Shown one piece after another: positions 43,908-53,505 of a DNA stretch of 53,632 nt (its first letter is position 1; each line of letters begins with the position of its first letter). A program made the translations under genes and the position numbers. The notes below the pieces were generated by a model that was not told the origin of the DNA, did not search any database, and saw nothing but the letters and a program-made list of their open reading frames with translations. Origin of the DNA: Gammaproteobacteria bacterium (GTDB taxonomy: Bacteria > Pseudomonadota > Gammaproteobacteria > 21-64-14). The DNA lies in contig JALUXX010000037.1 in NCBI GenBank assembly GCA_027013145.1, positions 1-53,632 of the forward strand, in the 5' to 3' direction.

Positions 43908-44539
43908 AATCAGGACTCCTCCGATTGGCAAGCGGAATTAACGATCCGCTATTATTGTGTCCGGTCGGCTCTTTGCCGTGTTCTGGGTAGCGGCCGGCCA
44001 GATACCGCGGCCACGCTCCTGGGCCTTTGGCATGAAATCGAGCGCGCCTTCCGACTCAGGACGGGAGAGCGGCCGTCACCCGGCACCCTGCCGCCCGACC
44101 GCCGGCACCCCGGTCGCCGGCGTCGCGGGATCGCGGCCCGCAACTCACACGGCGACCCCGTGATTCGATTCTTTGTACGAGCGGGAAATATGGACGAAAG
44201 ACAATCGCATTGTCAAGCCGACCCCACGAAGGGCCGGCGGTCGCGCCGAAATGTCGGCGACCCACCATCCCTTTCTGCAGGGAGAGTGGAACGTATCAGC
44301 GTCATGCGGTCCACCCGGGCCGTCCGGCCGGGGCAGCGGCGGTGCCACGGCCGATCCAGAATCCGGCACACGGGGCCTGCGGCCCGAGCGGGCGGCTACG
44401 GCCGGTCGGGCGCGCACCGGACCGGCACCGCTACAACCGCACGACCGACCCCGGTCGACCGTGCGCCTTCGACCCTTCCACGGAAGCGCAACACCCGCGG
44501 GGGCGGCGTGGGGGCTGTAAACGGACGTGGGCCTTACGC
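43908..44539. other. Divergent intergenic region, 632 bp
   Basis: This gap lies between the minus-strand FadL-type gene and the plus-strand TPR-sulfotransferase gene. It has no ORF with a convincing start or coding pattern. The extreme left end (43940-43970) is AT-rich and may hold the promoter for the FadL-type gene. No family-A or family-B repeat is seen. Confidence 0.5.
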
Positions 44540-46441
44540 ATGAAAGGACCGCCGGCGAATCCGAGCAGCAAACGTCGCAAAGCCGTCTCGCTGCTTGAGC
44601 AAAACCGAGTCCGGGAGGCGCGCAGTTTGTTGCGGAAGATCTGCGGGAGTCCCGCAAGCGACTCTGAAAGCTGGATCTGGCTCGGCATCGCCGACGCGCG
44701 CCTCGGCGAATACGCATCGGCTGTAGCTTCGTTCAAACAAGCCCTTGAACTGAATCCGACCTCCGCCGATGCACACTACTATCTCGGCGCTGCGCTTGAC
44801 TCCCTTGGGAAGACCGATGAAGCGCAAACCCGGTACCAGGAGGCCACCCGCCTCCAACCGGGGTTCGCCCGCGCGCACCTCGCCCTTGGTAATCTTCTGC
44901 TCCGCACGGGATTTCCTGACCGCGCCGAAACGGCGTACCGTGCAACCTTGGGCATCGAGCCCGAGCACCCTGACGCCCTCGCCAACCTCGGCGTCGCCCT
45001 AAAGCAGCAGTCCCGGATGGAAGCGGCGCTGGACTTTTTCTCCCGGGCAATCCGGTTGCGACCGAACGACGCCGGGCTTCACACCAATATCGGGAACACC
45101 TACCTCCAGTTGGAGGAATTCCAATCGGCCATCGCGGCGTTTCGCCGCGCACTGGACCTCGACCCCGACCAGACGGGGGCATATTCGGGATTGGCGGGCG
45201 CCCTGATCAGACTCGGCCAAACCGATGAGGCCGCCGCCCTCCTGCGCACGGCGCGTGGCCGCTATCCCCACGTGCCCGTCCTCGCTGCCAGCGAGGCGGA
45301 CCTGCAGGACACGCTGGGACATCCTGAGCAGGCCGCGGAACTGCTGGAACCGTTTGTTTGTGATGGCACGGCGGACGTAGATGTCGCCGTGACCTTCGCG
45401 AATATCGCACCGCGGCTCGGGATGCGGGAACGCGCAATCGCGCTGCTCGAACGTTCTTCTACAGAAGCCCCACTCGACGCGCACGACCGTTTACGCGCAC
45501 ACTTCGCACTTGGCAGCCTGTACGACCAAGCCGGAGAATACGACCGTGCGTTCTCGCATTTTACGAAGGGCAACCGTCTAAAACCGTACCGATACGACCC
45601 GGAGGCCACCATCTCCGACGTGGATGCCATCATTTCCACGTACGATGACGGTTACTTCGCAAAGGCACCGGTTTCGTCCAATACGTCTCGCGCGCCCGTA
45701 TTCATCGTAGGCATGCCCCGCTCCGGCACCACTCTGCTGGAACAGATCCTGGCCAGCCACCCGGCGGTCCACGGAGCCGGGGAACTTACCCACATACCGC
45801 GCATCGCATTGTCACTGAAGTGGCTGGAGCGTGCCCGAGGACAGGGGCACATTTCGCCGATCAGTTCAGAGGCCCTGAACGAATCGGCGGCGGCACACCT
45901 GCAGCGCCTGGAGCACCTGTCAGGTGGAGCTGCGCGAGTAGTCGACAAGCTTCCGGGAAACTTCAAGTTTCTGGGTCTGATCCAGAGCCTGTTTCCCAAC
46001 GCTCACGTGATTCATTGCAAGCGGGACCCAAGGGACACTTGCCTCTCCTGTTACTTTCACGATTTCGAAGGTTACCACCCGTATTGCTATGACCTCATAA
46101 ACCTCGGCATCTATCATCGCCAATATACGCGGCTCATGCGACACTGGCTGCATACCTTGCGGTTGCCTATCCTGGAAGTTCGCTATGAAGACGTCGTCTC
46201 TGACCTCGATAGTCAGGTTCGGAGAATGATCGCATTCCTGGAACTCGAATGGGACGATCGTTGCCTTTCGTTTTTCCGTACTGGCCGTATCGTGAACACC
46301 GCGAGCTACGAACAGGTACGTCGGCCGATCTACTCCAGCGCGATCGGGCGTTGGAGGAAATATGAGCGGCACCTCCAGCCGCTTCTCGACGTTCTTGCGG
46401 CGGGCTCGACCGGCTGCGTGCGCGGCGACGATTCCAGTTGA
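44540..46441 (+). CDS. TPR-sulfotransferase fusion (first of tandem pair)
   Basis: A 633-residue protein. Residues ~10-370 are TPR helices (RRKAVSLLEQNRVREARSLL, SWIWLGIADARLGEYASAVA, LNPTSADAHYYLGAALDSLG and on). The C-terminal sulfotransferase domain starts near residue 388 with the 5'-phosphosulfate loop FIVGMPRSGTTLLEQILASH. The 3'-phosphate motif is HCKRDPRDTCLSCYFHDF. The domain transfers sulfate from PAPS to a protein or carbohydrate hydroxyl. No signal peptide is visible. ATG 44540 lacks a strong ribosome site. It is 46 bp upstream of a paralogue with the same architecture. Confidence 0.88.
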   Translation: MKGPPANPSSKRRKAVSLLEQNRVREARSLLRKICGSPASDSESWIWLGIADARLGEYASAVASFKQALELNPTSADAHYYLGAALDSLGKTDEAQTRYQEATRLQPGFARAHLALGNLLLRTGFPDRAETAYRATLGIEPEHPDALANLGVALKQQSRMEAALDFFSRAIRLRPNDAGLHTNIGNTYLQLEEFQSAIAAFRRALDLDPDQTGAYSGLAGALIRLGQTDEAAALLRTARGRYPHVPVLAASEADLQDTLGHPEQAAELLEPFVCDGTADVDVAVTFANIAPRLGMRERAIALLERSSTEAPLDAHDRLRAHFALGSLYDQAGEYDRAFSHFTKGNRLKPYRYDPEATISDVDAIISTYDDGYFAKAPVSSNTSRAPVFIVGMPRSGTTLLEQILASHPAVHGAGELTHIPRIALSLKWLERARGQGHISPISSEALNESAAAHLQRLEHLSGGAARVVDKLPGNFKFLGLIQSLFPNAHVIHCKRDPRDTCLSCYFHDFEGYHPYCYDLINLGIYHRQYTRLMRHWLHTLRLPILEVRYEDVVSDLDSQVRRMIAFLELEWDDRCLSFFRTGRIVNTASYEQVRRPIYSSAIGRWRKYERHLQPLLDVLAAGSTGCVRGDDSS

Positions 46442-46487
46442 GAACAATCAGGCGCGTGCGCAAATTCGTTTCCAAGAAGGGGATCCG

Positions 46488-48617
46488 ATGGGAAGCAACT
46501 CGGGCAAGCTGACGCGCTTCAAAGCACAAGCGTGGGCGGCTCTACAGGCGCGCAAATTGGATGAGGCGGTGGCGTGGTTCATGCGCGCCGCGCAGCTAGC
46601 AAAGTCCGATGTCGAATCGACCTATATGGTCGGGCTCATTTCGGGGCAACTGGCGGACTACGAGAAGTCCGTTCAGTGGTTCCGCCGCGCGCTAAGCATG
46701 CAACCAGACATGGCGGAGGGGTATTTCAACCTCGGCCTGGCGCTCCAGAGCAAAGGGGATCTCGTCGATGCCATCGATGCCTATTCCGAAGCGGTGCGCC
46801 TGAACCCCAGACTGGCGGAAGCGCACTATAATCTCGGAAATACTCTCTTCCAGATGGGGCGAAGCGAAGAAGCCGAACGGGCGTATCGCGCGGCCTTGGA
46901 CACTCAACCCACATACGCCGATGCGTGGTCGAATCTCGGCGCTACACTCCGCGCGTTGGGCAGAAACGGCGAAGCGCTCGACGCCTACGAGCGCGTACTC
47001 AAACTCCGGAACGGCTCACCTGATGACTATCACCGGCTCGCGTCTTGCTTTATGGAGGCAGGCGACCTGGATTCGGCGGTCCGGACAATGGAGAACGCCG
47101 TCGGTCGGCATCGCGAGGACGCCGAATCCCGCTATCGACTCGGCACGCTCTACCACGCACAGGGCCGACTTGATCTCGCCGAGCAGAGCCTGCTCGCGGC
47201 TCTTGGACTCGACGCGCACCACGCCGCGGCGGGAACGGTCCTGGGGATGGTGTACAACGAGGCCGGGGATCAACAGCGGGCGCTGGAATGCTTCCGCAGG
47301 GTCACGGAGACGGCCCCGGAACACGCGGATGCGCATGTGGGCTTGGCATCATCGCTCCTTTCGGGTCTCGTCCCGGACGCCACGCCGGAGGATGCCCTCG
47401 CGGCCTGCCGGCGGGCCGCGGAAATCGAGCCAGGGCATGTCGGCGCAGCGATTGCCGAGGCCCACATCTATGAGCGCATGGGGAAACTCGACAAGGCGCT
47501 GGAGAAGATAGCGCCGCTGATCGAGGGAAACTCGGTTACCGCGGACGCGGCGGTCGTATTCGCCGATCTCTGCCATCAACAGGGAAGGTTTTCGGAAGGG
47601 GTTGAGGTCCTCGAGCGGGCCTTCCAACGTCGAGGGCTTCCCGTCGGAGCGCGGCGGCAGATGCATTTCTCTCTTGGCCGGCTCTATGGTGGCCTCGGAG
47701 ACTACCGCCGATCGTTCGAGCATTATCGCTCCGGCAACGATTTGAAGTTTGCGTACTTCGATTCCGATGCCCACAGCCGGTGGGTCAACGATATCATCGA
47801 GACGTTTAACGAGACGTTTTTCTCCCGTATCCCTCATAGCTCGAACCGTTCTCGCAGACCGATATTCATTGTTGGCATGCCACGATCCGGAACCACGCTG
47901 GTAGAACAGGTGCTCGCCAGCCATCCCGATGTATTCGGTGCGGGAGAACTGAACAGGATTCGAGAACTTTCGAATCGAGTCGGAGAACTCCTGCAGACAG
48001 ACCTCTGCTTCCCGGCGTCCGCGAGGGGGCTCACCGGCGCGATCCTTGATGCTCTGGCCGGCGACTATCTCGACCACCTCCGTGAAATTGAACCGGATTC
48101 GGCTTTCGTCACGGACAAGATGCCGAGCAACTTTCTATACCTTGGGCTGATCAACCGGATGTTTCCGGGAGCGAAAATCATTCATTGCGTGCGCGATCCG
48201 CTCGATACCTGCCTGTCCTGCTATTTCCATGACTTTGCCGGCCACAACCCGTACACCTACGACATCGAACATCTGGGCCGTTATTACCTGGACTACGAAC
48301 GGCTGATGGAGCATTGGCGGTCGGTCCTTCCCAGCCCGTTGCACGAACTGCATTACGAAGCGCTGGTTGCTGACCAAGAATCGGAAACGAGACGCCTGCT
48401 GGCGTACTGCGACCTGCCATGGAACGACGCCTGCCTCCGTTTTGACAGGACGCAACGGTTTGTAAGCACTGCGAGTTACGGTCAGGTGCGTAAACCGCTC
48501 TATCGAACGTCGGTCGCGCGCTGGAAACGGTACGAAGCGGACCTGGCCCCTCTCGTGAGACTGTTGGATCCCGTGTATCGTGCCCGCGGCAAAATCGCGG
48601 CCCAACGAGACGCCTAG
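46488..48617 (+). CDS. TPR-sulfotransferase fusion (second of tandem pair)
   Basis: A 709-residue paralogue with a longer TPR region (residues ~15-440), starting MGSNSGKLTRFKAQAWAALQ. The sulfotransferase domain begins near residue 460 with FIVGMPRSGTTLVEQVLASH. It also has the 3'-phosphate motif CVRDPLDTCLSCYFHDFAGH. Shared ends (VSTASYGQVRKPLYRTSVARW against NTASYEQVRRPIYSSAIGRW) show a tandem duplication. AAGAAGGGGATCCG precedes ATG 46488. The acceptor could be surface proteins, exopolysaccharide or a lipid. Confidence 0.9.
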   Translation: MGSNSGKLTRFKAQAWAALQARKLDEAVAWFMRAAQLAKSDVESTYMVGLISGQLADYEKSVQWFRRALSMQPDMAEGYFNLGLALQSKGDLVDAIDAYSEAVRLNPRLAEAHYNLGNTLFQMGRSEEAERAYRAALDTQPTYADAWSNLGATLRALGRNGEALDAYERVLKLRNGSPDDYHRLASCFMEAGDLDSAVRTMENAVGRHREDAESRYRLGTLYHAQGRLDLAEQSLLAALGLDAHHAAAGTVLGMVYNEAGDQQRALECFRRVTETAPEHADAHVGLASSLLSGLVPDATPEDALAACRRAAEIEPGHVGAAIAEAHIYERMGKLDKALEKIAPLIEGNSVTADAAVVFADLCHQQGRFSEGVEVLERAFQRRGLPVGARRQMHFSLGRLYGGLGDYRRSFEHYRSGNDLKFAYFDSDAHSRWVNDIIETFNETFFSRIPHSSNRSRRPIFIVGMPRSGTTLVEQVLASHPDVFGAGELNRIRELSNRVGELLQTDLCFPASARGLTGAILDALAGDYLDHLREIEPDSAFVTDKMPSNFLYLGLINRMFPGAKIIHCVRDPLDTCLSCYFHDFAGHNPYTYDIEHLGRYYLDYERLMEHWRSVLPSPLHELHYEALVADQESETRRLLAYCDLPWNDACLRFDRTQRFVSTASYGQVRKPLYRTSVARWKRYEADLAPLVRLLDPVYRARGKIAAQRDA

Positions 48618-49322
48618 CGCAATTCGAAAACGGCCCGTCGAAGGCGGGTGGCGCGCCCCGCCGGCGACGCCGACACGGGGCGGTCGAACGGGCAGGGGCC
48701 GTGCACGGACCGGGGCCGGCCGAGACAGGTCAGAGAAGGTCCGTCACCGGGCTTTTTACCGCGTGATCAAGGATCTCCTCACGCGTGTCGCGGCGCTTTC
48801 CGGTCAACGCCAGCACACTGGACCGTCCTGGAGCCGACGACGCGTGTCGGTTTTTTTTACAGCCGTTTTCTCCTTAACATGCTGTTGTTTAAGTCGAACT
48901 CTGCCATTCGGCTCCCGAGCGAGGGTCAAAGGCAAGGAATTGCGGGGCGGATGAATCTGGGCCAAGCCTCTCGATCGGGCTCGTTATTTTCCATCCAATC
49001 CACTGAAATTCCAGAAGTATCACGGGCACCGTGCGGTCGCCGGTTTGTGCGGCCGATATGGACGGTCTGTCGGAATTCCTTACAACATGCCTTTCCGGCC
49101 GGGGCGACGACGCGCAGAATTCATGGTAACCAATTTAAATACAAAGAGTTTCTGTAATGTGGCATTGAATTTGCTTTCCTCAAGATGGTGAAAACCGAAA
49201 CCGCCCCCCAGCCTTCGGTGGATCGCGGGATGGCAACCGCCAGCCAGTCGTCGCGCGGAATCCGGGGCGGGACCGGAATCGAGCCTCGATACAACCTCAA
49301 ATCTGTGGAGGAGTACACGATT
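48618..49322. other. Intergenic region, 705 bp, upstream of the VPxPA-tailed gene
   Basis: No credible ORF. The left third is GC-rich, while 48850-49200 is markedly more AT-rich than the window average, including CAATTTAAATACAAAGAGTT at 49129-49148. This likely holds the promoter of the gene at 49323. A weak terminator lies at 48834-48858. Confidence 0.55.
48834..48858 (+). terminator. Possible rho-independent terminator after the sulfotransferases
   Basis: CCGAC (48834-48838) pairs with GTCGG (48846-48850) around a 7-nt loop, followed by eight T residues. The 5-bp stem is short, so this is only plausible. Confidence 0.45.
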
Positions 49323-50222
49323 ATGAAGCTGAGCAAAAAGGCTTTATCGATCGCCGTTACGGCCGCGCTCGGCGTCGCCGGTGGACTGGGCGCAGCCCAG
49401 GCCGCCACGGTGACACTGACGTTCGCCAACAACGCGACCCCGGACACGAACCCGCAGTTCGTCGCCCAGACCGGCAGCACCGCCGGTTCCGGCATCGCCT
49501 TCGCACCGAACACCGAGTTCAGGGTGATGACCCCCAGCGGGACGAAGACGAACAATGGGTTCAAGGACGTCATCAGCGGCGGCGAGACCTGGACCTTCAC
49601 CAACGGGGTCTTGACCGCCGTAGGCGGCACCGCCGGCAATCCCGGCTCGGGTACCGGCACGACCAGCCGCGCGCCGATCACCTCCAGCCTCTCGGGCTTT
49701 CCGAAGTGCACGACGGCCGGCGCCTGTGCCGGAATCCAGCAGAACGCGTCCTTCCTCCAGTCGTTCCTGCCGTTCGGGATGATCGCCCCGGTCGCCGGTT
49801 CGGTCGCCGGCAACACCTACGGCCCGGGCACGGAGACCATGAGCGGCACGAGCATGACCATCAACATGCCGGTCCTCCAAACACAGTGGGCGGGCGGCAA
49901 CTACATCATCGGTGCGGACCCCAATCCGACCACCGGTGGCGATGTCTTCTCCAAGGGCGCGGGGCCGGGAGTGACGTTCCATGCAGTCCTCACGCCCACG
50001 GGCACAAACACGGGGACCTTCGACATCCATGCGTCCTACATGATGACCGCGGACGAGGTGGCCGTCGCCGGGTTCGCCAACAATTTCGTGCAGTGGGAGC
50101 TGAAGGGCACCTACGCGGTGACGGGGGCGGCGCCGGTGCCGATTCCTGCGGCCGCTTGGCTGTTCGGCTCGGGCCTTATCGGCCTGGTGGGCATCGCCCG
50201 CCGCAAGAAGGGTCTCGGCTGA
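49323..50222 (+). CDS. Secreted protein with VPxPA/PEP-CTERM-type sorting tail
   Basis: A 299-residue protein. A signal peptide (LSIAVTAALGVAGGLGAAQA) is followed by a passenger of about 250 residues starting VTLTFANNATPDTNPQF. The C-terminal tail is PVPIPAAAWLFGSGLIGLVG followed by ARRKK, that is, a proline motif, a hydrophobic helix and a basic end. This is the VPxPA/PEP-CTERM type that exosortases process. CTGTGGAGGAGTACACGATT precedes ATG 49323. The passenger is nearly the same as that at 40975-42534, which has a different tail. A perfect terminator follows. Confidence 0.9.
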   Translation: MKLSKKALSIAVTAALGVAGGLGAAQAATVTLTFANNATPDTNPQFVAQTGSTAGSGIAFAPNTEFRVMTPSGTKTNNGFKDVISGGETWTFTNGVLTAVGGTAGNPGSGTGTTSRAPITSSLSGFPKCTTAGACAGIQQNASFLQSFLPFGMIAPVAGSVAGNTYGPGTETMSGTSMTINMPVLQTQWAGGNYIIGADPNPTTGGDVFSKGAGPGVTFHAVLTPTGTNTGTFDIHASYMMTADEVAVAGFANNFVQWELKGTYAVTGAAPVPIPAAAWLFGSGLIGLVGIARRKKGLG

Positions 50223-50265
50223 TCTCGGTAATCTATCGGGTTCAGTTGCACGGACATCCGTGTTC

Positions 50266-50296
50266 AGCGGGGCAGGTATCCTGCCCCGCTTTTTTT
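50266..50296 (+). terminator. Rho-independent terminator
   Basis: Arms GCGGGGCAGG (50267-50276) and CCTGCCCCGC (50280-50289) enclose a 3-nt loop and an A/T pair extends the stem. Seven T residues follow. It lies 44 bp after the stop of the VPxPA-tailed gene. Confidence 0.93.
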
Positions 50297-50352
50297 CGCC
50301 CCCGCTGCCGCAACTCCAATGCCCGTCGTGAAACACGCCGGTTGGGCCGACG

Positions 50353-52128
50353 TCAGCCCGATACGTCCCGGTGTTTCTCGCACCAGCGTTTCCAGATCGC
50401 CCGGTACCCACCCTCCACCTCGCGCGCGACAGTGTGACCGTCGCACAGGGGTGAAGCGGCCACCCGGCCACGCAGCCCTTCCCGAAGACTGGCGAGGCGC
50501 CGTCGATCCCGAGCCAAACCGGCGGCGATTCGACGGTACCCGTCGGCCGACTCGGCGACCAGGTCGCCGAGTCCGACCTGCGACAGTAAACTGGCCCCCT
50601 GGCGACCTGCGTGCGTACGACCGGCGAACGTCACCACCGGGACCCCCATCCAGAGCGCCTCGCAGGTAGTGGTCGTGCCGTTATAGGGAAACGTGTCGAG
50701 CGCGAGATCGACCATGGCGTACATTCCGAGGTGTTCTTCGGTACTTCTGGCAATGCCGAAGAACTGCAAGCGCCCCGGATCGACCCCCGATGCGGCGAAT
50801 CGCGACTTCCACTCCTGCTTCACGGATGGGTCGAGAAACGATTCGTTCTTCAAGACCAATCGGGATTCCGGAACCTCTTCCAGCAATCGCGCCCAGCATT
50901 GCACGCAGCCATCGGAGGTTTTCGATAGATGATTGAACGATCCGAAGGAAACATAATCCCGCTCCAGACAGGACGCCGGAGCCGTCTGCGGGGCGCCCCG
51001 CGGGGGCTGGTAGCACAGATAACCGTGCGGCAGCCGAATAATCGCTTCCGCACTGAGTTCGTCCGCCGCCCCCTCCGGATCCGCCCACTGGTCCGAGATA
51101 CGATAATCGATGCGCTCGATCCCCGTGCTATGGAGATAGCCGATATATTCGACCTGTAGCGGTGCCGGCTTACGCATAAACATCGGGAGTCGGTTCCCGG
51201 TCGTATGCCCGGCCAGATCGACCAGAATGTCGATGCGGTCCTCAAGGATCTGCGCCACGGCCTCCTCGTCCGATCGCCCCCGAAGATCTCTCCAGGCAGT
51301 CGCCATTTCCTTGAGGCGATCCGTCGTCGCGTCCGGTCGATCGACATCGGCATAACAATAGATTTCGAACTCGCCTCGATCATGATGCGAGAGAAGCGGT
51401 TCAAAGAAATACGCAACCGAGTGTTGATAGAAGTTCGGAGATACGTAACCGATCCGCAGCCGCCTGTCCGGATCCTGCGCCACCCGCTGCCACCAGCCGG
51501 GCACGGGCTCTCCCCCACAGTAGGTCTGCCACTCCCCATGGAGATCGGCCAGCCCGCGGCCGTCATCTCTGTACAGTAGCGAGATAAAGAGCAAAAGGGA
51601 TCGGGTCCTCGTATCCTGCGGCTGTAGCGCCAGCGCCCGGAGACAAGCCTCGGCCGCTTCCCGAGGCTCGCCCCGCCCCAGTAGCGCCGACGCGATTGCG
51701 CTGTGCACACGCGCCTCGTTGGGCCGCATCCGGAGCGCGCGCTCAAAGACCGACCGCGCATCCGAAAAGCGCCCCATCCAGCGTAGAACTCCACCGAGAT
51801 TGAAGCAGGCCTCAAAGAAATCCGGGCGCAAACGCAACGCCTGCTCATAGCCCTCCGCCGCGCCGGCGTAGTCTCGCTTCGCCTCCCGCAATCGGGCAAG
51901 ATTATAATGTGCGATCGCGCTGTTCGGCTGGATAGCTACCGAGCGGAGCAAACACTGCTCAGCGAGATCGGGCTCCCCCTCCATGGCGTGTAACATGCCG
52001 AGATAACACCACGATTCAAAGTCCGATTCGTCGATCCGACAGATCTCGTGGAAGACGCGTTTGGCTTCCGCATACCGCTGCTGCTGAAACAACGCCAAGG
52101 CCTGTTGACGGCGGCGCTCAGTCACCAT
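50353..52128 (-). CDS. TPR / O-GlcNAc-transferase-like (SPINDLY-type) glycosyltransferase
   Basis: A 591-residue protein. The N-terminal ~200 residues are TPRs (RQQALALFQQQRYAEAKRVF, SWCYLGMLHAMEGEPDLAEQ and so on). The C-terminal part from about residue 225 matches the OGT/SPINDLY catalytic domain: RIGYVSPNFYQHSVAYFFEP, DILVDLAGHTTGNRLPMFMR, QVEYIGYLHSTGIERIDYRI and LALDTFPYNGTTTTCEALWM with GVPVVTFAG. It transfers a sugar to protein Ser/Thr from a nucleotide donor. ATG 52128 overlaps the epimerase end by 7 bp, so the two are coupled. Confidence 0.92.
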   Translation of the reverse strand: MVTERRRQQALALFQQQRYAEAKRVFHEICRIDESDFESWCYLGMLHAMEGEPDLAEQCLLRSVAIQPNSAIAHYNLARLREAKRDYAGAAEGYEQALRLRPDFFEACFNLGGVLRWMGRFSDARSVFERALRMRPNEARVHSAIASALLGRGEPREAAEACLRALALQPQDTRTRSLLLFISLLYRDDGRGLADLHGEWQTYCGGEPVPGWWQRVAQDPDRRLRIGYVSPNFYQHSVAYFFEPLLSHHDRGEFEIYCYADVDRPDATTDRLKEMATAWRDLRGRSDEEAVAQILEDRIDILVDLAGHTTGNRLPMFMRKPAPLQVEYIGYLHSTGIERIDYRISDQWADPEGAADELSAEAIIRLPHGYLCYQPPRGAPQTAPASCLERDYVSFGSFNHLSKTSDGCVQCWARLLEEVPESRLVLKNESFLDPSVKQEWKSRFAASGVDPGRLQFFGIARSTEEHLGMYAMVDLALDTFPYNGTTTTCEALWMGVPVVTFAGRTHAGRQGASLLSQVGLGDLVAESADGYRRIAAGLARDRRRLASLREGLRGRVAASPLCDGHTVAREVEGGYRAIWKRWCEKHRDVSG

Positions 52129-53156
52129 GCCGCAGACCCCGCATAGGCACCGCCCCCCGGGCGCCCCCGATTGATCTGATTTTCGATCCAACGATACAGG
52201 CTGGAGATCCCCTCGCCCAGACCGATCCTCGGCGACCATCCCAGCAACCGCTCGGCCTTCGAGTAGTCGGCGAATCGCCACTCATCGCCCTCAGGGCGAC
52301 TCGTATCGTATTCAATGCGAATATCCTTTCCAGATACTGCGACCACCATTTCCGCTATTTCGCGAATGGAGGTACAAACCGCAGGGCCGATTTGGATTAC
52401 GCCGTGTCCGTACCCGGAACGTCGTGCCGCAACAAGGGCATCCACCACGTCATCCACGTGTACAAACGCACGGCCCTGTGCCCCACTGCCCCATACCACG
52501 AAATCCTCGGCCGGATAGCGAATCGCCTTCCGGATCAATGAAGGCAGAACCTGCGAACGCGACGCGTCGAAATCACACGGCGAACCGTAGACGTTGTGAA
52601 GACTCAGGACCGCAACCGGAAGCCCGCATTCCTTTTCCAGCAAGAGGCTCTCATATTCGCCCATGAGCTTACTCCACCCGTAGGCCGACTCCGGAGCCGC
52701 CGGATATTGGTCTTCCTCGCGCAACGGAATTCCGTATCCGCGCGTCTGCTTGAATGCCGGAAAGCTGCACGCCGTTCCGACGTAGATAAATCCTCGTAGA
52801 GATTTGGAGAACCTTTTCGCAGAATCGACTACGTTGGAATTGATCAGTACATTGCTTCGGAACAACGATCCCTGATTCTCAAATACGTATCCGATACCCG
52901 CGACCACATCGGCAAGATGGTAAAGGTGTGTTACCCCGTCGAGCACGGAGTCGAGGACTCCAACCTGGGTGAGATCCAACCGATGAAAATCCTTGTCCAA
53001 ATCGATAACGGGATCCCCATCGACGAAAAGGTTGTCGAGTCTCCCACGAGACAGATCGTCGACGACCTGTACCCGGATACCCTGCGACCGCAGCCGTCGC
53101 ACCAAGTTGGAGCCGATCATGCCGGCACCGCCCGTCACCAGAATCTTTTCCCGCAT
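52122..53156 (-). CDS. NAD-dependent sugar-nucleotide epimerase/dehydratase
   Basis: A 344-residue extended SDR. The Rossmann motif is ILVTGGAGMIGSNLVRRL at residues 4-21. The catalytic Ser/Tyr/Lys set lies in FIYVGTACSFPAF and SAYGWSKLMGE (YxxxK). It also has the substrate-region segments LSLHNVYGSPCDFDASRSQV and WGSGAQGRAFVHVDDVVDAL. It resembles the GDP-mannose 3,5-epimerase and NAD-dependent epimerase groups. It may supply a donor for the adjacent glycosyltransferase or for exopolysaccharide; the exact product is unassigned. Confidence 0.85.
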   Translation of the reverse strand: MREKILVTGGAGMIGSNLVRRLRSQGIRVQVVDDLSRGRLDNLFVDGDPVIDLDKDFHRLDLTQVGVLDSVLDGVTHLYHLADVVAGIGYVFENQGSLFRSNVLINSNVVDSAKRFSKSLRGFIYVGTACSFPAFKQTRGYGIPLREEDQYPAAPESAYGWSKLMGEYESLLLEKECGLPVAVLSLHNVYGSPCDFDASRSQVLPSLIRKAIRYPAEDFVVWGSGAQGRAFVHVDDVVDALVAARRSGYGHGVIQIGPAVCTSIREIAEMVVAVSGKDIRIEYDTSRPEGDEWRFADYSKAERLLGWSPRIGLGEGISSLYRWIENQINRGRPGGGAYAGSAAW

Positions 53157-53505
53157 GTTCGTATATGGTCCTCAGGGCCCGTCTCCCGGTCGACCCCAAA
53201 GCGGCCAGGGGGCGCTCTACAAACCGATCCGGGGCATGGCGGAATGGCGGGACGATCCACCGCCCGCGAGTTGCTACCCATTTCAAGAATAGATGGTTGT
53301 CCTTTCAAGCACAAATTCGGTAGTCTCGTCACGTCCCGGAGATACACGATTAGAGGTTTTCAATCGGTTGAGGCCAGTTCGGTTGGCACTGTCTCTCACG
53401 GGCCGCGGGTAAGGACAGGCGGCGGGGCGAAGGCAGGGCGTTCGCATGGCTCGCCAGGACCCCGTTTCCTCGCGACCTCAACGATCCCACAGAAGGGGGT
53501 CGGCA
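53157..53505. other. Intergenic region before the mobile element, 349 bp
   Basis: Between the divergent epimerase gene and the IS-like element. No credible ORF, repeat of family A or B, or clear promoter is seen. Confidence 0.5.

Noticed and set aside
44210-44539. N-terminal extension of the first sulfotransferase to 44210
   Set aside because: The extension has Arg/Pro/Gly-rich noise composition unlike the TPR body. ATG 44540 starts right before the first TPR-like helix.
49185-49322. Start of the VPxPA-tailed gene at 49185
   Set aside because: The extra 46 residues precede the signal peptide. ATG 49323 has GGAGGAG at normal distance and places the signal peptide at the N-terminus.
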